Of a stretch of DNA of 64,000 nucleotides, positions 42,368 to 51,682 are shown one piece after another. Below the pieces are notes generated by a model, which did no database searches, had not been told where the DNA came from, and was given only the letters and a program-made list of their open reading frames with translations. This DNA comes from M30B19 sp041741535. GTDB taxonomy: Bacteria > Planctomycetota > Planctomycetia > Pirellulales > Pirellulaceae. A program made the translations under genes and the position numbers. Positions within the stretch are counted from its first letter, which is position 1, and each line of letters opens with the position of its first letter. Where the stretch lies: assembly GCA_041741535.1 (NCBI GenBank), contig JBGSJV010000022.1, forward strand, positions 46,855 to 110,854, given 5' to 3'.

Positions 42368-43774
42368 ATGACACGATCACAAATCCTCGCCATTGCCCTG
42401 CTTCTGATCTTAGATTCCGCCGGGACTCCCGTCGCGACCGCGGACGTTGGCGTAGGGGCCCAACCGAGCGAAAGCGCGGAGATGCTGTTGGACGGGTCCC
42501 GCGAGATGCTCGACGAGAAATGGACGTATTGGGAAGGTCCCGGTTTCCGGTCCACGCTGCCGATCAAGTGGAAAATTGTGGAAGATCCGGTGGATGGCGG
42601 TACCGCCGTGATGACGGACGATCCTGCGGCCGCTGGAGGTCGGTTTGGGGCTGCCGATATCGTGACGAAAAAAACCTATCGTGACTTCCGCTTGCACGTC
42701 GAGTTTTTGATCATGAATCCCGGCGGCAATAGCGGTGTCTATCTCCAGAATCGTCACGAGATCCAAGTTTTGGACGGCGACCATACTTCGCACGGTATGG
42801 GAGCGATTATCAACGAAAGTGAATCGCCGTACGACGCTTACAATGGACTCGGTCGATGGAACGCGTACGACGTCGTGTTCCGAGCCGCACGGTTCAAGGA
42901 CGGTGTCCGGGTGGAAAAGGCGCGCGCCACGGTGTATTTCAACGGCCAAAAAGTCCACTCCGATTTTGAAATCAATCAAGTTTGGGGCGGTCCAAATTCT
43001 GGGATCGATGGCGGCAATGATGGCGGAAAAGGGATTTCGGATACTCCCGGTGGCCTTAAATTGCAGTGCGAAGGACATGACGTTCGTTACCGCAATACAT
43101 GGATTCGAGAGCTGGACTTGAAGAACGCCGAGACGGATTTCAACGAGCCCTTGGCTGTCGAAGGCAAACTTCCTGCCACCGAAAAAGCCATCCCACTGTT
43201 CAATGGTAAGGACCTTGCTGGCTGGAATGGCGACCCACAACGTTGGTCGTCGGTCAACGGCATGATCCGCGGTGCCAACGACGGCCACGTCGCGAGCAGC
43301 ACCTACCTATTTACGGATAAGAAATATCGAGAGTTCCGGTTGCTGTTGGAAGTAAAGCAGACCATGAGCGAAAAGCACTCGACCATGCACTCTGCTGTGG
43401 CCGCGTTAGGTGAACGGTTTACGGATGTCGGCGACAACCCGTTTGGTTTCCGTGGTCCGTTGTTGATGTTCTGCCATGACTGGGGGATTTGGGATGCTCA
43501 TCGGCGCAATCGAGTCGTGCCAGCCGGGGATGGGCCACAAGTCGAACTCCAAGGTCAATGGAACCAGATCGAAGTGCTTGTGCGCGGGGATCGGATACGT
43601 TTTGCCGCCAATGGTCGCGAGATATTCGACTTTACCGACAAGCCGGAGATGCTCCAATCTAGCCCCATTGGCTTGCAACTCCACAGCAATGATCGACCGC
43701 AAGAATACCACTTTCGCAGCATCCTCCTGACGGAAAATCCTGGCGAGGAACTCGTCACGGTTTCGGAGAAGTAA
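42368..43774 (+). CDS. Secreted protein with two DUF1080 (3-keto-disaccharide hydrolase-like) domains
   Basis: The start at 42368 gives a clear signal peptide (MTRSQILAIALLLILDSAGT, cut near ATA). The 468-residue protein then contains two concanavalin-like DUF1080 domains. The first (about 40-250) has YRDFRLHVEFLIMNPGGNSG, VYLQNRHEIQVLDG and NTWIRELDLK. The second (about 275-465) begins IPLFNGKDLAGWNGDPQRWS and has KYREFRLLLEVKQ, then WNQIEVLVRGDRIRFAANGR and IGLQLHSNDRPQEYHFRSI. DUF1080 proteins are abundant in planctomycetes, and some are 3-ketodisaccharide hydrolases. Whether either domain here is catalytic is unclear. The next gene starts 4 nt after its stop, so co-transcription is likely, though the functional link is not evident. 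Confidence 0.9.
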   Translation: MTRSQILAIALLLILDSAGTPVATADVGVGAQPSESAEMLLDGSREMLDEKWTYWEGPGFRSTLPIKWKIVEDPVDGGTAVMTDDPAAAGGRFGAADIVTKKTYRDFRLHVEFLIMNPGGNSGVYLQNRHEIQVLDGDHTSHGMGAIINESESPYDAYNGLGRWNAYDVVFRAARFKDGVRVEKARATVYFNGQKVHSDFEINQVWGGPNSGIDGGNDGGKGISDTPGGLKLQCEGHDVRYRNTWIRELDLKNAETDFNEPLAVEGKLPATEKAIPLFNGKDLAGWNGDPQRWSSVNGMIRGANDGHVASSTYLFTDKKYREFRLLLEVKQTMSEKHSTMHSAVAALGERFTDVGDNPFGFRGPLLMFCHDWGIWDAHRRNRVVPAGDGPQVELQGQWNQIEVLVRGDRIRFAANGREIFDFTDKPEMLQSSPIGLQLHSNDRPQEYHFRSILLTENPGEELVTVSEK

Positions 43775-43778
43775 TCTG

Positions 43779-44954
43779 ATGGCCAAGGCTAGGTCGACAC
43801 CAACCGGTGCCAAACCGGAAAAAGAAAAATTCAGTCTCAAAGATCATCTGTTCAACCGTGACCGAGTGGTTTATTTGGCAGGCTTGTTCCAACAGAGCGA
43901 TGAACAGTTTGATGGTGCCGGGTTTGTGCGCCAAACCATGAAGTCGCTGGGTTCGCTCGAACTCAAACAACGTATCAAGCACATCGCAACGACCTTGGAG
44001 GATTACTTGCCGCGTGACTTCCGCCAGGCGGCTGCTCAGATTATCGCGGCGTTGCCGCCTCCGCTTGATCCGCAACTTGAGGACGACGACTTCGGCGATT
44101 TTATCCTCGCTCCACTGGGAGAATTTGTTGTTCGCAACGGGCTGGAGGCGAAACACGTGAAGTTGTCGCTGCGTACGTTGAAGCAATTGACCATGCGATT
44201 CTCGATGGAAGATGCGATTCGCTATTTTCTGAACGAGTTTCCTGAGGAGACCATGGACGAATTACGTTCTTGGGCCACGGACAAGAATTACCATGTAAGA
44301 CGCTTAGTGAGCGAAGGAACGCGCCCGAGCTTGCCCTGGTCGGGGAAGCTGTCACTGGATATGAGTGTACCGCTGCCGCTGCTGGACGTTCTACATGCCG
44401 ATCCGACACGATACGTCACTCGCTCCGTGGCGAATCATTTGAACGATATTTCAAAGCGTCAACCCGAACGCGTGCTGGAAGTCTTGGAAAAATGGCGTGC
44501 GACAAGTCCCCAAGATCCTGGCGAGTTGGATTGGATCAGTCGGCATGCGTTAAGAACGCTGGTCAAGCAAGGACATACGCCGGCCTTGGAATTCCTGGGC
44601 TTTTCGAAACTCCCGCCGATCGTCGTCGAACGGTTTCACCTGTCGACTCCCACCGTTTGTCCCGGGGAGGCTGTCGAGTTCACGGTAGAACTCAAGGCAA
44701 AACGAGAGACCCGATTGGTACTGGATTATGTAATGGATGCAGCCAAAGCGGGCGGACGCCGGTCTCAAAAAGTCTTCAAACTAAGACAATTGGACATGGT
44801 CGCGGGGCAATCCGCAACCGTCACCAAACGCCACGTCCTGCGTGCCGATGCGACGACTTACCGCCTCTATTCGGGAACGCACCATATCACGCTGCAGATC
44901 AATGGCCAGTCGTTCGGGACAGAAAGCTTCGAACTGGTAACTGCCGAGCTTTGA
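43779..44954 (+). CDS. AlkC-like DNA alkylation repair glycosylase
   Basis: The 391-residue protein begins with the AlkC-type block FSLKDHLFNRDRVVYLAGLF. HEAT-like helices follow (DYLPRDFRQAAAQII, FSMEDAIRYFLNEFPEETMDEL, WATDKNYHVRRLVSEGTRPS, DPTRYVTRSVANHLNDISKR), the fold of AlkC/AlkD glycosylases that excise alkylated purines. The conserved HVRRL.SEG.RP.LPW pattern is strongly diagnostic of this group. Residues about 290-390 form an Ig-like beta domain (FHLSTPTVCPGEAVEFTVEL), also present in AlkC. It lies 4 nt after the DUF1080 gene and 46 nt before corA. Its substrate range cannot be derived here. Confidence 0.88.
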   Translation: MAKARSTPTGAKPEKEKFSLKDHLFNRDRVVYLAGLFQQSDEQFDGAGFVRQTMKSLGSLELKQRIKHIATTLEDYLPRDFRQAAAQIIAALPPPLDPQLEDDDFGDFILAPLGEFVVRNGLEAKHVKLSLRTLKQLTMRFSMEDAIRYFLNEFPEETMDELRSWATDKNYHVRRLVSEGTRPSLPWSGKLSLDMSVPLPLLDVLHADPTRYVTRSVANHLNDISKRQPERVLEVLEKWRATSPQDPGELDWISRHALRTLVKQGHTPALEFLGFSKLPPIVVERFHLSTPTVCPGEAVEFTVELKAKRETRLVLDYVMDAAKAGGRRSQKVFKLRQLDMVAGQSATVTKRHVLRADATTYRLYSGTHHITLQINGQSFGTESFELVTAEL

Positions 44955-45000
44955 TGGAAACCGTAGTTGTTGGAAGCCCTAGGCAGGATCTGGAAAAAAC

Positions 45001-46152
45001 ATGAGCAAGAACCATCGTCGCAAAAATCTCAGATATAGCCATCGACGTCGCGTTCCGCCGGGAACAGAACCGGGAACACTGACGTCGGATCCTTCGTTGC
45101 CTGTACCAGAATTGACGCAGCTTATTTTCAGCCGTACCGCGATTCGCGAGGCGGCACCTTCCAATCCCGCTCAGTTGCAATCGCTACACGACGATTCCGA
45201 AATCGAGTGGGTGAACCTGGAGGGCGTGGGTGACGCCGAGACCGTACGCAGACTGGGAAATCGATTTGGTCTGCATATGCTGGCCTTGGAAGATGTCACC
45301 AATGCACATCAACGACCAAAGTTTGAGGACTATGAGGAACATTTATTCTTGATCCTGCGGATGCCGGTCCCAGCGGCTACGGCCGAAACTCCACACTCGC
45401 GCCGGTTTCAATTCGAACAAGTGGCCTTAGCATTTGGTCGTCGTTTTGTGGTGACCTTTCAGGAGATCCCCGGCGATACCTTTGATTCCGTCCGTAAACG
45501 ATTGCGAACGGAAAATAGCCTAATTCGCACGCGGGGCACCGACTATTTGGTTTACTCGCTTTTGGACTCGGTGGTCGATGCCTATTTTCCGATTTTGGAG
45601 CATTACGGCGAGTTGGTCGAGGAATTGGAGGTGCGGGTTGTGGAACAACCATCGGCCAATCACATCTTGCAGATCCATTCCTTGAAGCGAGACTTGCTGT
45701 CAATCCGGCGGGCTTTATGGCCGATGCGAGATTTGTTGGCGGCCATGAGTCGTGACGATAGCCCCTTGATTTGCGAGGCGACACGACTGTATTTGCGTGA
45801 TTGTCACGACCACACGATTCAATTGCTGGACATGGTCGAAACCTATCGTGAAATATCCACGGGTTTGATTGATGTGCATTTGTCCAGCGTCAGCAACCGG
45901 CTAAACGAAGTCATGAAAGTGCTGACGATTATTGCAACGATCTTTATACCGTTGACCTTCATTGCGGGAATCTACGGGATGAACTTTGATCCGGAGGCCA
46001 GTGCTTGGAACATGCCAGAATTGAAATCGCCTTATGGCTACGTTGGCGTGCTAACGTTAATGGCCGTCATTGCCGCAGGACTCATTGGTTGGTTCTACCA
46101 TCGGGGTTGGCTTGGTCCAAACCGCGTGCGAGAAAACGTATCCGATGAATAA
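45001..46152 (+). CDS. corA: CorA-family Mg2+/Co2+ transporter
   Basis: The 383-residue protein has a long cytoplasmic alpha/beta domain and two C-terminal membrane helices. The first helix ends with the pore signature YGMNF (FIPLTFIAGIYGMNFDPEAS), diagnostic of the CorA/MIT superfamily. The second is GYVGVLTLMAVIAAGLIGWFY, followed by a short charged tail. Cytoplasmic blocks such as VNLEGVGDAETVRRLGNRF, HMLALEDVTNAHQRPKFEDY and KRDLLSIRRALWPMRDLL match the family. It works as a homopentameric channel for Mg2+. The N-terminal 40 residues are basic and poorly conserved. No Mg2+ leader element was recognised in the 46 nt before it. Confidence 0.96.
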   Translation: MSKNHRRKNLRYSHRRRVPPGTEPGTLTSDPSLPVPELTQLIFSRTAIREAAPSNPAQLQSLHDDSEIEWVNLEGVGDAETVRRLGNRFGLHMLALEDVTNAHQRPKFEDYEEHLFLILRMPVPAATAETPHSRRFQFEQVALAFGRRFVVTFQEIPGDTFDSVRKRLRTENSLIRTRGTDYLVYSLLDSVVDAYFPILEHYGELVEELEVRVVEQPSANHILQIHSLKRDLLSIRRALWPMRDLLAAMSRDDSPLICEATRLYLRDCHDHTIQLLDMVETYREISTGLIDVHLSSVSNRLNEVMKVLTIIATIFIPLTFIAGIYGMNFDPEASAWNMPELKSPYGYVGVLTLMAVIAAGLIGWFYHRGWLGPNRVRENVSDE

Positions 46153-46181
46153 ACCGCTTGAGACCGGTGAATGCGTGGTAC

Positions 46182-46764
46182 TAAGGATTTGTCGCGAAAT
46201 AAGTTCCGGATTTCGAACGTCGAAAGCTCCGAAATGACTCTCACTGGCTCTGGCGTTTGAATGATTAATGATTATTGAAGAATGAAAAATTCAAAATGTA
46301 CCAAACGTCTAGCTTCAAGCATTCCGTGAGGAAGCAATGACCGTCAGAATATTGCATTTTTCAATTTCCAATTTTCATCACGCATTTCTTAGCCGCGTGT
46401 GAACCAAAGACGAACATTTGCGTGGCAGGCGGACTTCCCACGGATGGCAATGCCGATCTGCGGATGAATCCATTCGCTGCCTGCGGTTTCGAATTGAAGA
46501 CCGTCAAAGTATCAGCTCGGAAGTTGGACCACGGCACTCGGACAAGTTGCTGTCGGTCAAGGAAGTGTCCGCGGACTGTACATCCGCAGTTCGGCATTGC
46601 CATCCGTGGGAATTACCAAACGCTCGCATTTTGCCACTTTGCGGCTCCGGCCATTCGGCTGCTCAGGCCTGGTGACTCGGCTCTGCAGATTCGACGATAG
46701 GGTTCTCGGATTAACCAAGGTCGGACTCTCCCCAATCGGGAAGTTACTTCCAGACAATTCCTAA
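46182..46764 (+). mobile_element. 583-bp non-coding foldback element, copy 1
   Basis: The element starts TAAGGATTTGTCGCGAAATA and, read from the other end, starts TTAGGAATTGTCTGGAAGTA, giving imperfect terminal inverted repeats of about 32 bp. TAA stands at both ends. Inside is a 31-bp stem (46437-46467 with 46580-46610) and an AT-rich block (about 46260-46390). Near copies lie at 51101-51682 (inverted) and 63523-64000. No transposase is encoded; open frames in it are repeat artefacts. Its right edge coincides with the stop codon of the gene at 46761. Confidence 0.85.
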
Positions 46765-48677
46765 GCCGCTTCTTGACTTGGCAAACTCGCGGAATTCAAT
46801 CGTTCTTCAATCACTTCCAAGCTTTGACCAAACAGTTCGTTTAACGCGTCTTGTTGCGCCTTTAAATCACGACGTTGGTCCAGCAAAGACTCGGACAATT
46901 GTTGCAGAACCGTCTCACGATCCTCACTATGCGCGACGCGACGGCTGATGAGCTTCATTTGTCGCTCGATCCAATTGCGCAACGATTCACGATAGAGCAA
47001 CAATTCAGACTTTCTTGATTCCATGCGTTCCAATTTGCGTTTGGTTTCGCTTTGGATCGTGGCCGCCTCTTCGTGCACCTTCTTCAAGTAAGACTGGGTC
47101 TCTTCTGAGATGACTTGCCATCGTTGATTCCAGTCTGCGTTCGACATGGATTGCCGCACGGTTCGCTCGAGTTGTTTCAAGACCACTCGATCGCGCAAGA
47201 TTTCAACTTGAGCTTGCTGCAAGCGTTCCTCCATGCCATGTAGGGACGCTTCACGCTGATCCAGAAACGTCTTTCGCTTGGCAGTTTCACTCTGCTCAAT
47301 GAGACGCAATCTTTCCAGATCTTCCAGGCCGTTCAGCCAATTTTGTTGCTGAGTCGAGTAAGTCTCTTGCGATTCTACCCGACTTCGTTCCAACTCTTCG
47401 ATTTGCTTGGCCCACTGCGATTGTTGTTGGGCCAAAATATCTTTGAGCAACTCCAATTGCCGCCGGGTTTGTCGCAAGGAACGAATCGCCGTTTCGTGTT
47501 GTTGTCGCAAGTGCTGGGCCTGATGTTGCAATGTCTCGTTGGCGGGCGATTCGAGCGACCGATGGGCAGCAAGGTGTGTTCGAGGGTGAACCGCAGTGGT
47601 CGCAGAGCTCGATTCCGCCGTGGAAACGACCGCTCCCACGACGGGGTCTAGAATCGAGGACTTTCCGTTTTCCAGCTGGACTTGCCGAGCCACAAATTCT
47701 TCAATGACGGCATAGAAGTCGCCATCCTGATTGATCATGCTTCCGCCCACAAGTCGCTCGTTGGCCGCAATCCACTCGGGAGTGATCTTTCGGCTCGAAT
47801 TGGTATCTTCGGTCGAGGTGGACGTTGTAGCCTCCGTTGCCGGAATCGAATCGGCCGTAACCGTTGCGGCGTTTTCGGTTCGGGCTTCCGCGTCGCTGTC
47901 AACTTGCGAATTGGCGGCAGCCGGTGTCACGGCAGCCGGCGGCACGGCAGCAGGTGTCACGGCAGCCGGTGTCACGGCAGCAGGAGCTGGCAAGGGCAAT
48001 GTCTGTTCGAGTTGTCGTTGCCGTTCCACCAGCGCGAGGCGTTCTTGGCGGATCCGTTTTTCCAATCCAGCTTCCCGCAATTCAAGTTCGTTCTTTTGCA
48101 GCGATAGCTCGTCTTGTCGTCGTTTGAGGATTTCTAGAATCTCGCGTGCCTGGCGACTGAATGTCGTCGAAACATCCGCCAAACTGGGCGAGTCGGCGAA
48201 ATCGACTCCTGTGGATTCTGGCGCAGGTTCCACCGTCGCGACCTGAGGTGGTTGTTCGTCGAACGATTCCTCCAGTCGAAGGAATGACACCGGCGGATGC
48301 GGCTCGGTCCCGATCGAATTTGCGGTTGCCACCGGATCCGCCAACGGGGATTGGTGTCGTAGCTCGCTAGATATCCATTCGGGATGGATTTCGCGCGCGG
48401 CTGGCTCTGGGGTAACCTCGAGAAGGTCACCGGGTTGAGGTTCGTAAAAGTCCGGTTCTTCCAAGGCGGCCAGATCCGCCATCAATTGCGCCATCCGTGC
48501 CTGCAACTTCGGCGGCAAATGGTCACCAGAGGAATCACTGCCCGAAATTTTGTTTTTGTCGCCAAAGGCAGCGTGAGGCTGATTTCCTCGGTGGCCATGG
48601 GCGCGGTCTCGCCGTTCAGCAACAGGAATGCCGTGGTCGATGGTCGGCGGTATCGAGGAGTTCTTCGACTCAGCCAT
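46761..48677 (-). CDS. Long coiled-coil protein of unknown function
   Basis: The 638-residue protein is soluble, without signal or membrane segment. Residues 1-160 are low-complexity and acidic. A first coiled coil runs about 170-225 (EILEILKRRQDELSLQKNEL). An Ala/Pro/Thr/Val linker with TPAAV repeats (about 235-255) follows. Residues about 370-625 are almost entirely heptad-like and rich in Gln, Glu and Arg (LRQTRRQLELLKDILAQQQS, RKTFLDQREASLHGMEERLQ). It resembles structural or scaffold proteins. Its TAG stop lies on the first bases of foldback element copy 1, so the C-terminus (SLPSQEAA) may have been cut or fixed by that insertion. No partner is suggested by the neighbours. Confidence 0.8.
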   Translation of the reverse strand: MAESKNSSIPPTIDHGIPVAERRDRAHGHRGNQPHAAFGDKNKISGSDSSGDHLPPKLQARMAQLMADLAALEEPDFYEPQPGDLLEVTPEPAAREIHPEWISSELRHQSPLADPVATANSIGTEPHPPVSFLRLEESFDEQPPQVATVEPAPESTGVDFADSPSLADVSTTFSRQAREILEILKRRQDELSLQKNELELREAGLEKRIRQERLALVERQRQLEQTLPLPAPAAVTPAAVTPAAVPPAAVTPAAANSQVDSDAEARTENAATVTADSIPATEATTSTSTEDTNSSRKITPEWIAANERLVGGSMINQDGDFYAVIEEFVARQVQLENGKSSILDPVVGAVVSTAESSSATTAVHPRTHLAAHRSLESPANETLQHQAQHLRQQHETAIRSLRQTRRQLELLKDILAQQQSQWAKQIEELERSRVESQETYSTQQQNWLNGLEDLERLRLIEQSETAKRKTFLDQREASLHGMEERLQQAQVEILRDRVVLKQLERTVRQSMSNADWNQRWQVISEETQSYLKKVHEEAATIQSETKRKLERMESRKSELLLYRESLRNWIERQMKLISRRVAHSEDRETVLQQLSESLLDQRRDLKAQQDALNELFGQSLEVIEERLNSASLPSQEAA

Positions 48678-48974
48678 GGAACGTCCTTGCCCTGGGAATC
48701 GGGAGCAAGCCGGCGCTTTCGTATCGCTAGCACGCAGCAGGGAACGGCCGAAACTCGGTCGCTACAACTGGAACTATCGGAAAACCTAACCCAGATTGTT
48801 TAGCCGGATCGTGGATTTCTGGTTTTTGGGTGGAAAATTGTGAAGCAGCCCGCCCAGCGACTTGCATCTGGCCGGGTTCCTGAGAAAATAGGCGACTCTT
48901 GGGCGGGCGGCCGTTCAACGCCAAACGTCGCGTATGTGGGCTCGCATTCATCCTGCAATTTTGAAGATTGAAAC
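48678..48974. other. Intergenic region between divergent coiled-coil gene and groS
   Basis: About 300 nt with no supported gene. No CIRCE-type inverted repeat (TTAGCACTC-N9-GAGTGCTAA) was seen upstream of groS, so HrcA control is not indicated. The region between 48790 and 48960 is GC-rich and without recognised repeats. Confidence 0.45.
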
Positions 48975-49262
48975 ATGAAGGTCGAACCTCTCGGTGATAA
49001 AATCCTGGTGCGACGGTTGGATGCTGCTGAAAAAACCAGTGGCGGTCTATTTCTCCCGGAGTCGGCTCAAGACAAGCCGACCCAGGGCAAGGTTCTGTCG
49101 GTTGGTCCCGGTCGTATGACCAAGTCTGGGGCCTTGGTCAAGCCGCAAGTCGCGGACGGGGACCGGGTCATTTTTTCGTCTTGGGCAGGTACGGAAATTA
49201 CGGTGGATGGTCACCCAGTCCTGATCTTGTCCGAAAGCGATCTGCTGGCAATTGTTAGCTAG
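48975..49262 (+). CDS. groS: Co-chaperonin GroES
   Basis: The 95-residue protein matches GroES throughout: VEPLGDKILVRRLDAAEKTS at the N-terminus, the mobile loop SGGLFLPESAQDKPTQGKVL, and the C-terminal VIFSSWAGTEITVDGHPVLI with LSESDLLAIVS. It caps the GroEL folding chamber in the cytosol. No groL lies beside it, so this is a stand-alone groS or one of several copies; planctomycetes often carry more than one. The start MKVEPLGDK is preceded only by a weak AAGA Shine-Dalgarno. Confidence 0.95.
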   Translation: MKVEPLGDKILVRRLDAAEKTSGGLFLPESAQDKPTQGKVLSVGPGRMTKSGALVKPQVADGDRVIFSSWAGTEITVDGHPVLILSESDLLAIVS

Positions 49263-49319
49263 GCTCTGGCGCCAAAGGCGTATGACCCTTTGTCGGGCAT
49301 GTAATAATTTCGGACAAAA

Positions 49320-49362
49320 AGGCTTGACCGGAGAGGGTCAGCCCCCTTTGGGGACAAAGCCT
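49320..49362. repeat. Small branched hairpin after groS
   Basis: An outer stem (AGGCTT with AAGCCT) encloses two hairpins: TGACC...GGTCA (49325-49340) and CCCC-TTT-GGGG (about 49343-49353). It has no T run, so it is a weak terminator candidate; a REP-like origin is equally possible. Confidence 0.4.
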
Positions 49363-49433
49363 AGGCCAACTAGGACTCGAAGTTGAGACTTGGTCCTGAA
49401 TCGATTCGGCTTTTTCCAGGGAGAGGTTGCCCA

Positions 49434-50129
49434 GTGCTTCAGCGAGTGCTTGAACCAGAAGTCATGGACACGCCCGAAGAAGCCCGTGACTACAACAACA
49501 TGGATCACTCACACGTGAACGCCGTGTTTGTCAACGATTTGATCCAAGCCGGATTCACCGGAGGGGATGTCTTGGATCTCGGCACCGGCACCGCCTTGAT
49601 CCCGCTGGAGATCGTCAAACGTGGGCTAGATTGCCGAATCATGGCGGCCGATGCCGCCGTCGCGATGCTGGAAAGGGCTCGGTTGAACCTGGAAATTGCA
49701 GGCATGACCCGAGTCATTCAACTCTCACATTGCGATGCCAAAGCCATGCCGTATGCGACTGGCATGTTTGAGTGGGTCATTAGCAACAGCATCATTCATC
49801 ACATTCCGGATCCGATACTCGTACTGCGAGAAGCCTGGCGAGTCACTCGCAACGGCGGGCGTCTTTTCTTTCGGGATCTTCTCCGTCCCGCGTCCGAGGA
49901 ACAGCTTCATGGATTGGTCGCGACCTATGCTGCTGGTTGCAACGACCATCAACGCCAAATGTTCGACGATTCACTACACGCCGCTCTCTCTCTAGAAGAA
50001 GTTCGCGGTCTCGTCGTTGAACTTGGCTGCTCGGCGGACAGTGTCGTGGCAACGAGCGATCGACATTGGACCTGGATCGCGACCAAGCAATCGCCGTGTT
50101 GCGGGGATTCAAACAAGCGCTTTCGTTGA
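49434..50129 (+). CDS. Class I SAM-dependent methyltransferase
   Basis: The GTG at 49434, preceded by GGGAGAGG, is preferred because conservation-like sequence begins there (LQRVLEPEVMDTPEEARDYN). The 231-residue protein has the SAM-binding motif I DVLDLGTGTALIPLEIVKRG, the acidic loop end MAADAAVAMLERA, motif III-like DAKAMPYATGMFEWVISNSI followed by HHIPDP, and WRVTRNGGRLFFRDLLRP. This is the UbiE/Methyltransf_11-like group. The substrate cannot be assigned. It is preceded by the branched hairpin after groS and followed by a secreted protein gene about 120 nt downstream. The frame is open to an ATG at 49383 (alternative start, 17 residues longer). Confidence 0.85.
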   Translation: MLQRVLEPEVMDTPEEARDYNNMDHSHVNAVFVNDLIQAGFTGGDVLDLGTGTALIPLEIVKRGLDCRIMAADAAVAMLERARLNLEIAGMTRVIQLSHCDAKAMPYATGMFEWVISNSIIHHIPDPILVLREAWRVTRNGGRLFFRDLLRPASEEQLHGLVATYAAGCNDHQRQMFDDSLHAALSLEEVRGLVVELGCSADSVVATSDRHWTWIATKQSPCCGDSNKRFR

Positions 50130-50251
50130 CCCAGATATTTCGTGGAATTACGATGAGAGAGTTGGAAGCGATCTCGGCAGGACCTGCATTGTCGATGAAT
50201 TGTTTCGGCACACCTTGATTAATTGACGCAGGAACGACGGGAGCTTCTGTG

Positions 50252-50944
50252 ATGTTACGCCGCAATTTTTGCGATCGTTTTTGCTTTTGGTTTGGTCTTC
50301 TTGGTGCAATTGTTTTGCATGGACTGTTGGCGCCAGAGGCCGAAGCCCAACTGTTACGCGGCCGACTCCTGAAACGATGTGTTCCCGCTAGTCCATGTCC
50401 ATGTCCTGACTCGATGGTCGTCAATCAACAATCCACTACCCCTCATTGCCAACCTTATACGCACTATTTGACCAACGGCGCGTGTGGTACCTGTGCTTAC
50501 TCTTACGACATGGGGGCCCAGATTTGGCGTTACGACGAAAAGAACTGCAAGCTCGGATGTGAGTGTGTGTTGCCCGCTATCTCCCGAGTTGAAGGCGAAA
50601 TCACGACTTTTTGTACCAAGAAGACATTGGGTGAAACCGAATTTAAGCTTCAACTGGAGGTCGCAACTCGCGAGTATCACACATTTCGGTTTCAATTACC
50701 GAACGCAAACGCCGATTCGTTTAGTTATCAGTTGGCTGCCAAAGGCAAAACTTGGAACGTTACGGTAAGCTACAAACAACCTGGGATCGCCTGCGCGCCA
50801 ACACCGCATGGATTTCCACATCAGCTCTCAAGTACCTTGACGACGAGTACCAATACATATCGCCACACCCACAATCAAACGAATTCCAATTGCGTAATTC
50901 ATTCGTTTGGTGATTTTCAGGTGATGATTACGCTGGCTGAATAA
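50252..50944 (+). CDS. Secreted cysteine-rich hypothetical protein
   Basis: The 230-residue protein has a signal peptide (FCFWFGLLGAIVLHGLLAPE, cut near AEA|Q). The next 90 residues hold about 13 cysteines in close pairs (CVPASPCPCPD, CGTCAYSY, CKLGCECVLP), suggesting a disulphide-stabilised or metal-binding module outside the cell. A beta-rich C-terminal part follows (EFKLQLEVATREYHTFRFQL, HSFGDFQVMITLAE). No family was recognised. A GTG directly upstream (50249) is an alternative start. It is transcribed separately, between the methyltransferase and foldback element copy 2. Confidence 0.65.
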   Translation: MLRRNFCDRFCFWFGLLGAIVLHGLLAPEAEAQLLRGRLLKRCVPASPCPCPDSMVVNQQSTTPHCQPYTHYLTNGACGTCAYSYDMGAQIWRYDEKNCKLGCECVLPAISRVEGEITTFCTKKTLGETEFKLQLEVATREYHTFRFQLPNANADSFSYQLAAKGKTWNVTVSYKQPGIACAPTPHGFPHQLSSTLTTSTNTYRHTHNQTNSNCVIHSFGDFQVMITLAE

Positions 50945-51100
50945 GCGGGTATCGCAAAAGGGGCTGAGCCTCTCCGGCGACGCAGTGAAAACGCGACAAC
51001 GTTGATCTCGCCCCCAATGGCAATGCTAGGAAGCATCTTTATTCGCCTACACTCTGACGAATTGTTGGCCTTCCGGCCTGTTGTGATCGCGACACAACGC

Positions 51101-51682
51101 TAAGGAATTGTCTGGAAATAACTTCCCGATTTGGGCGAGTCCGACCTTGGTTAATCCGAGAACCCCTATCGTCGAATCTGCCAAGACTCCAAATGGCCTG
51201 AGCCGCCGAATGGCCTGAGCCGCAAACCGGCAAAATGCGAGCGTTTGGTAATTCCCGCGGATGGCAAAGCCGAACTGCGGATGCACAGTCCGAGGACACT
51301 TCCTTGACCGACAGCAATTTGTCGGATGGCCAAGGTCTAACTCCCGCGCTTATACGTTGACGGTCTTCAATTCGAAACCGCAGGCAGCGAATGTACTCAT
51401 CCGCAGATCGGCATTGCCATCCGTGGGAAGTCCGCCAGCCGGGCAAATGATCGGTTTTGGTTCACACGCGGCTCAGAAATGAGTACTGAAAAATGGAAAA
51501 TGCAAAATGCAAAATGCTGACAGCCATCGTTTGCTTGCGGAATGCCTGAAACTAGACGTTCGGTACCTCTTGAATTTTTCATTCTTCAATAATCATTAAA
51601 CATTCACACGCCAGAGCCCGCGAGGGTCATTTCGAAGCTTTCGACGTTCGAAATCCGGAACTTATTTCGCGACAAATCCTAA
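51101..51682 (-). mobile_element. 582-bp non-coding foldback element, copy 2 (inverted)
   Basis: Inverted copy of the 46182-46764 element, with the same ends (TAAGGAATTGTCTGGAAATA on the left, GACAAATCCTAA on the right) and the same internal stem between about 51257 and 51425. TAA occurs at both ends. Within the stem a few compensating differences from copy 1 are visible. It lies between the cysteine-rich protein and the GH32 gene. The frames on both strands inside it are spurious. Confidence 0.83.

Noticed and set aside
49320..49362. Rho-independent terminator of groS
   Set aside because: The hairpins are not followed by a T run, so it is listed only as a structured repeat.
51039..51446. 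135-residue frame on the minus strand
   Set aside because: It lies in foldback element copy 2; similar frames appear in the other copies with shifts, so it is not under coding selection.
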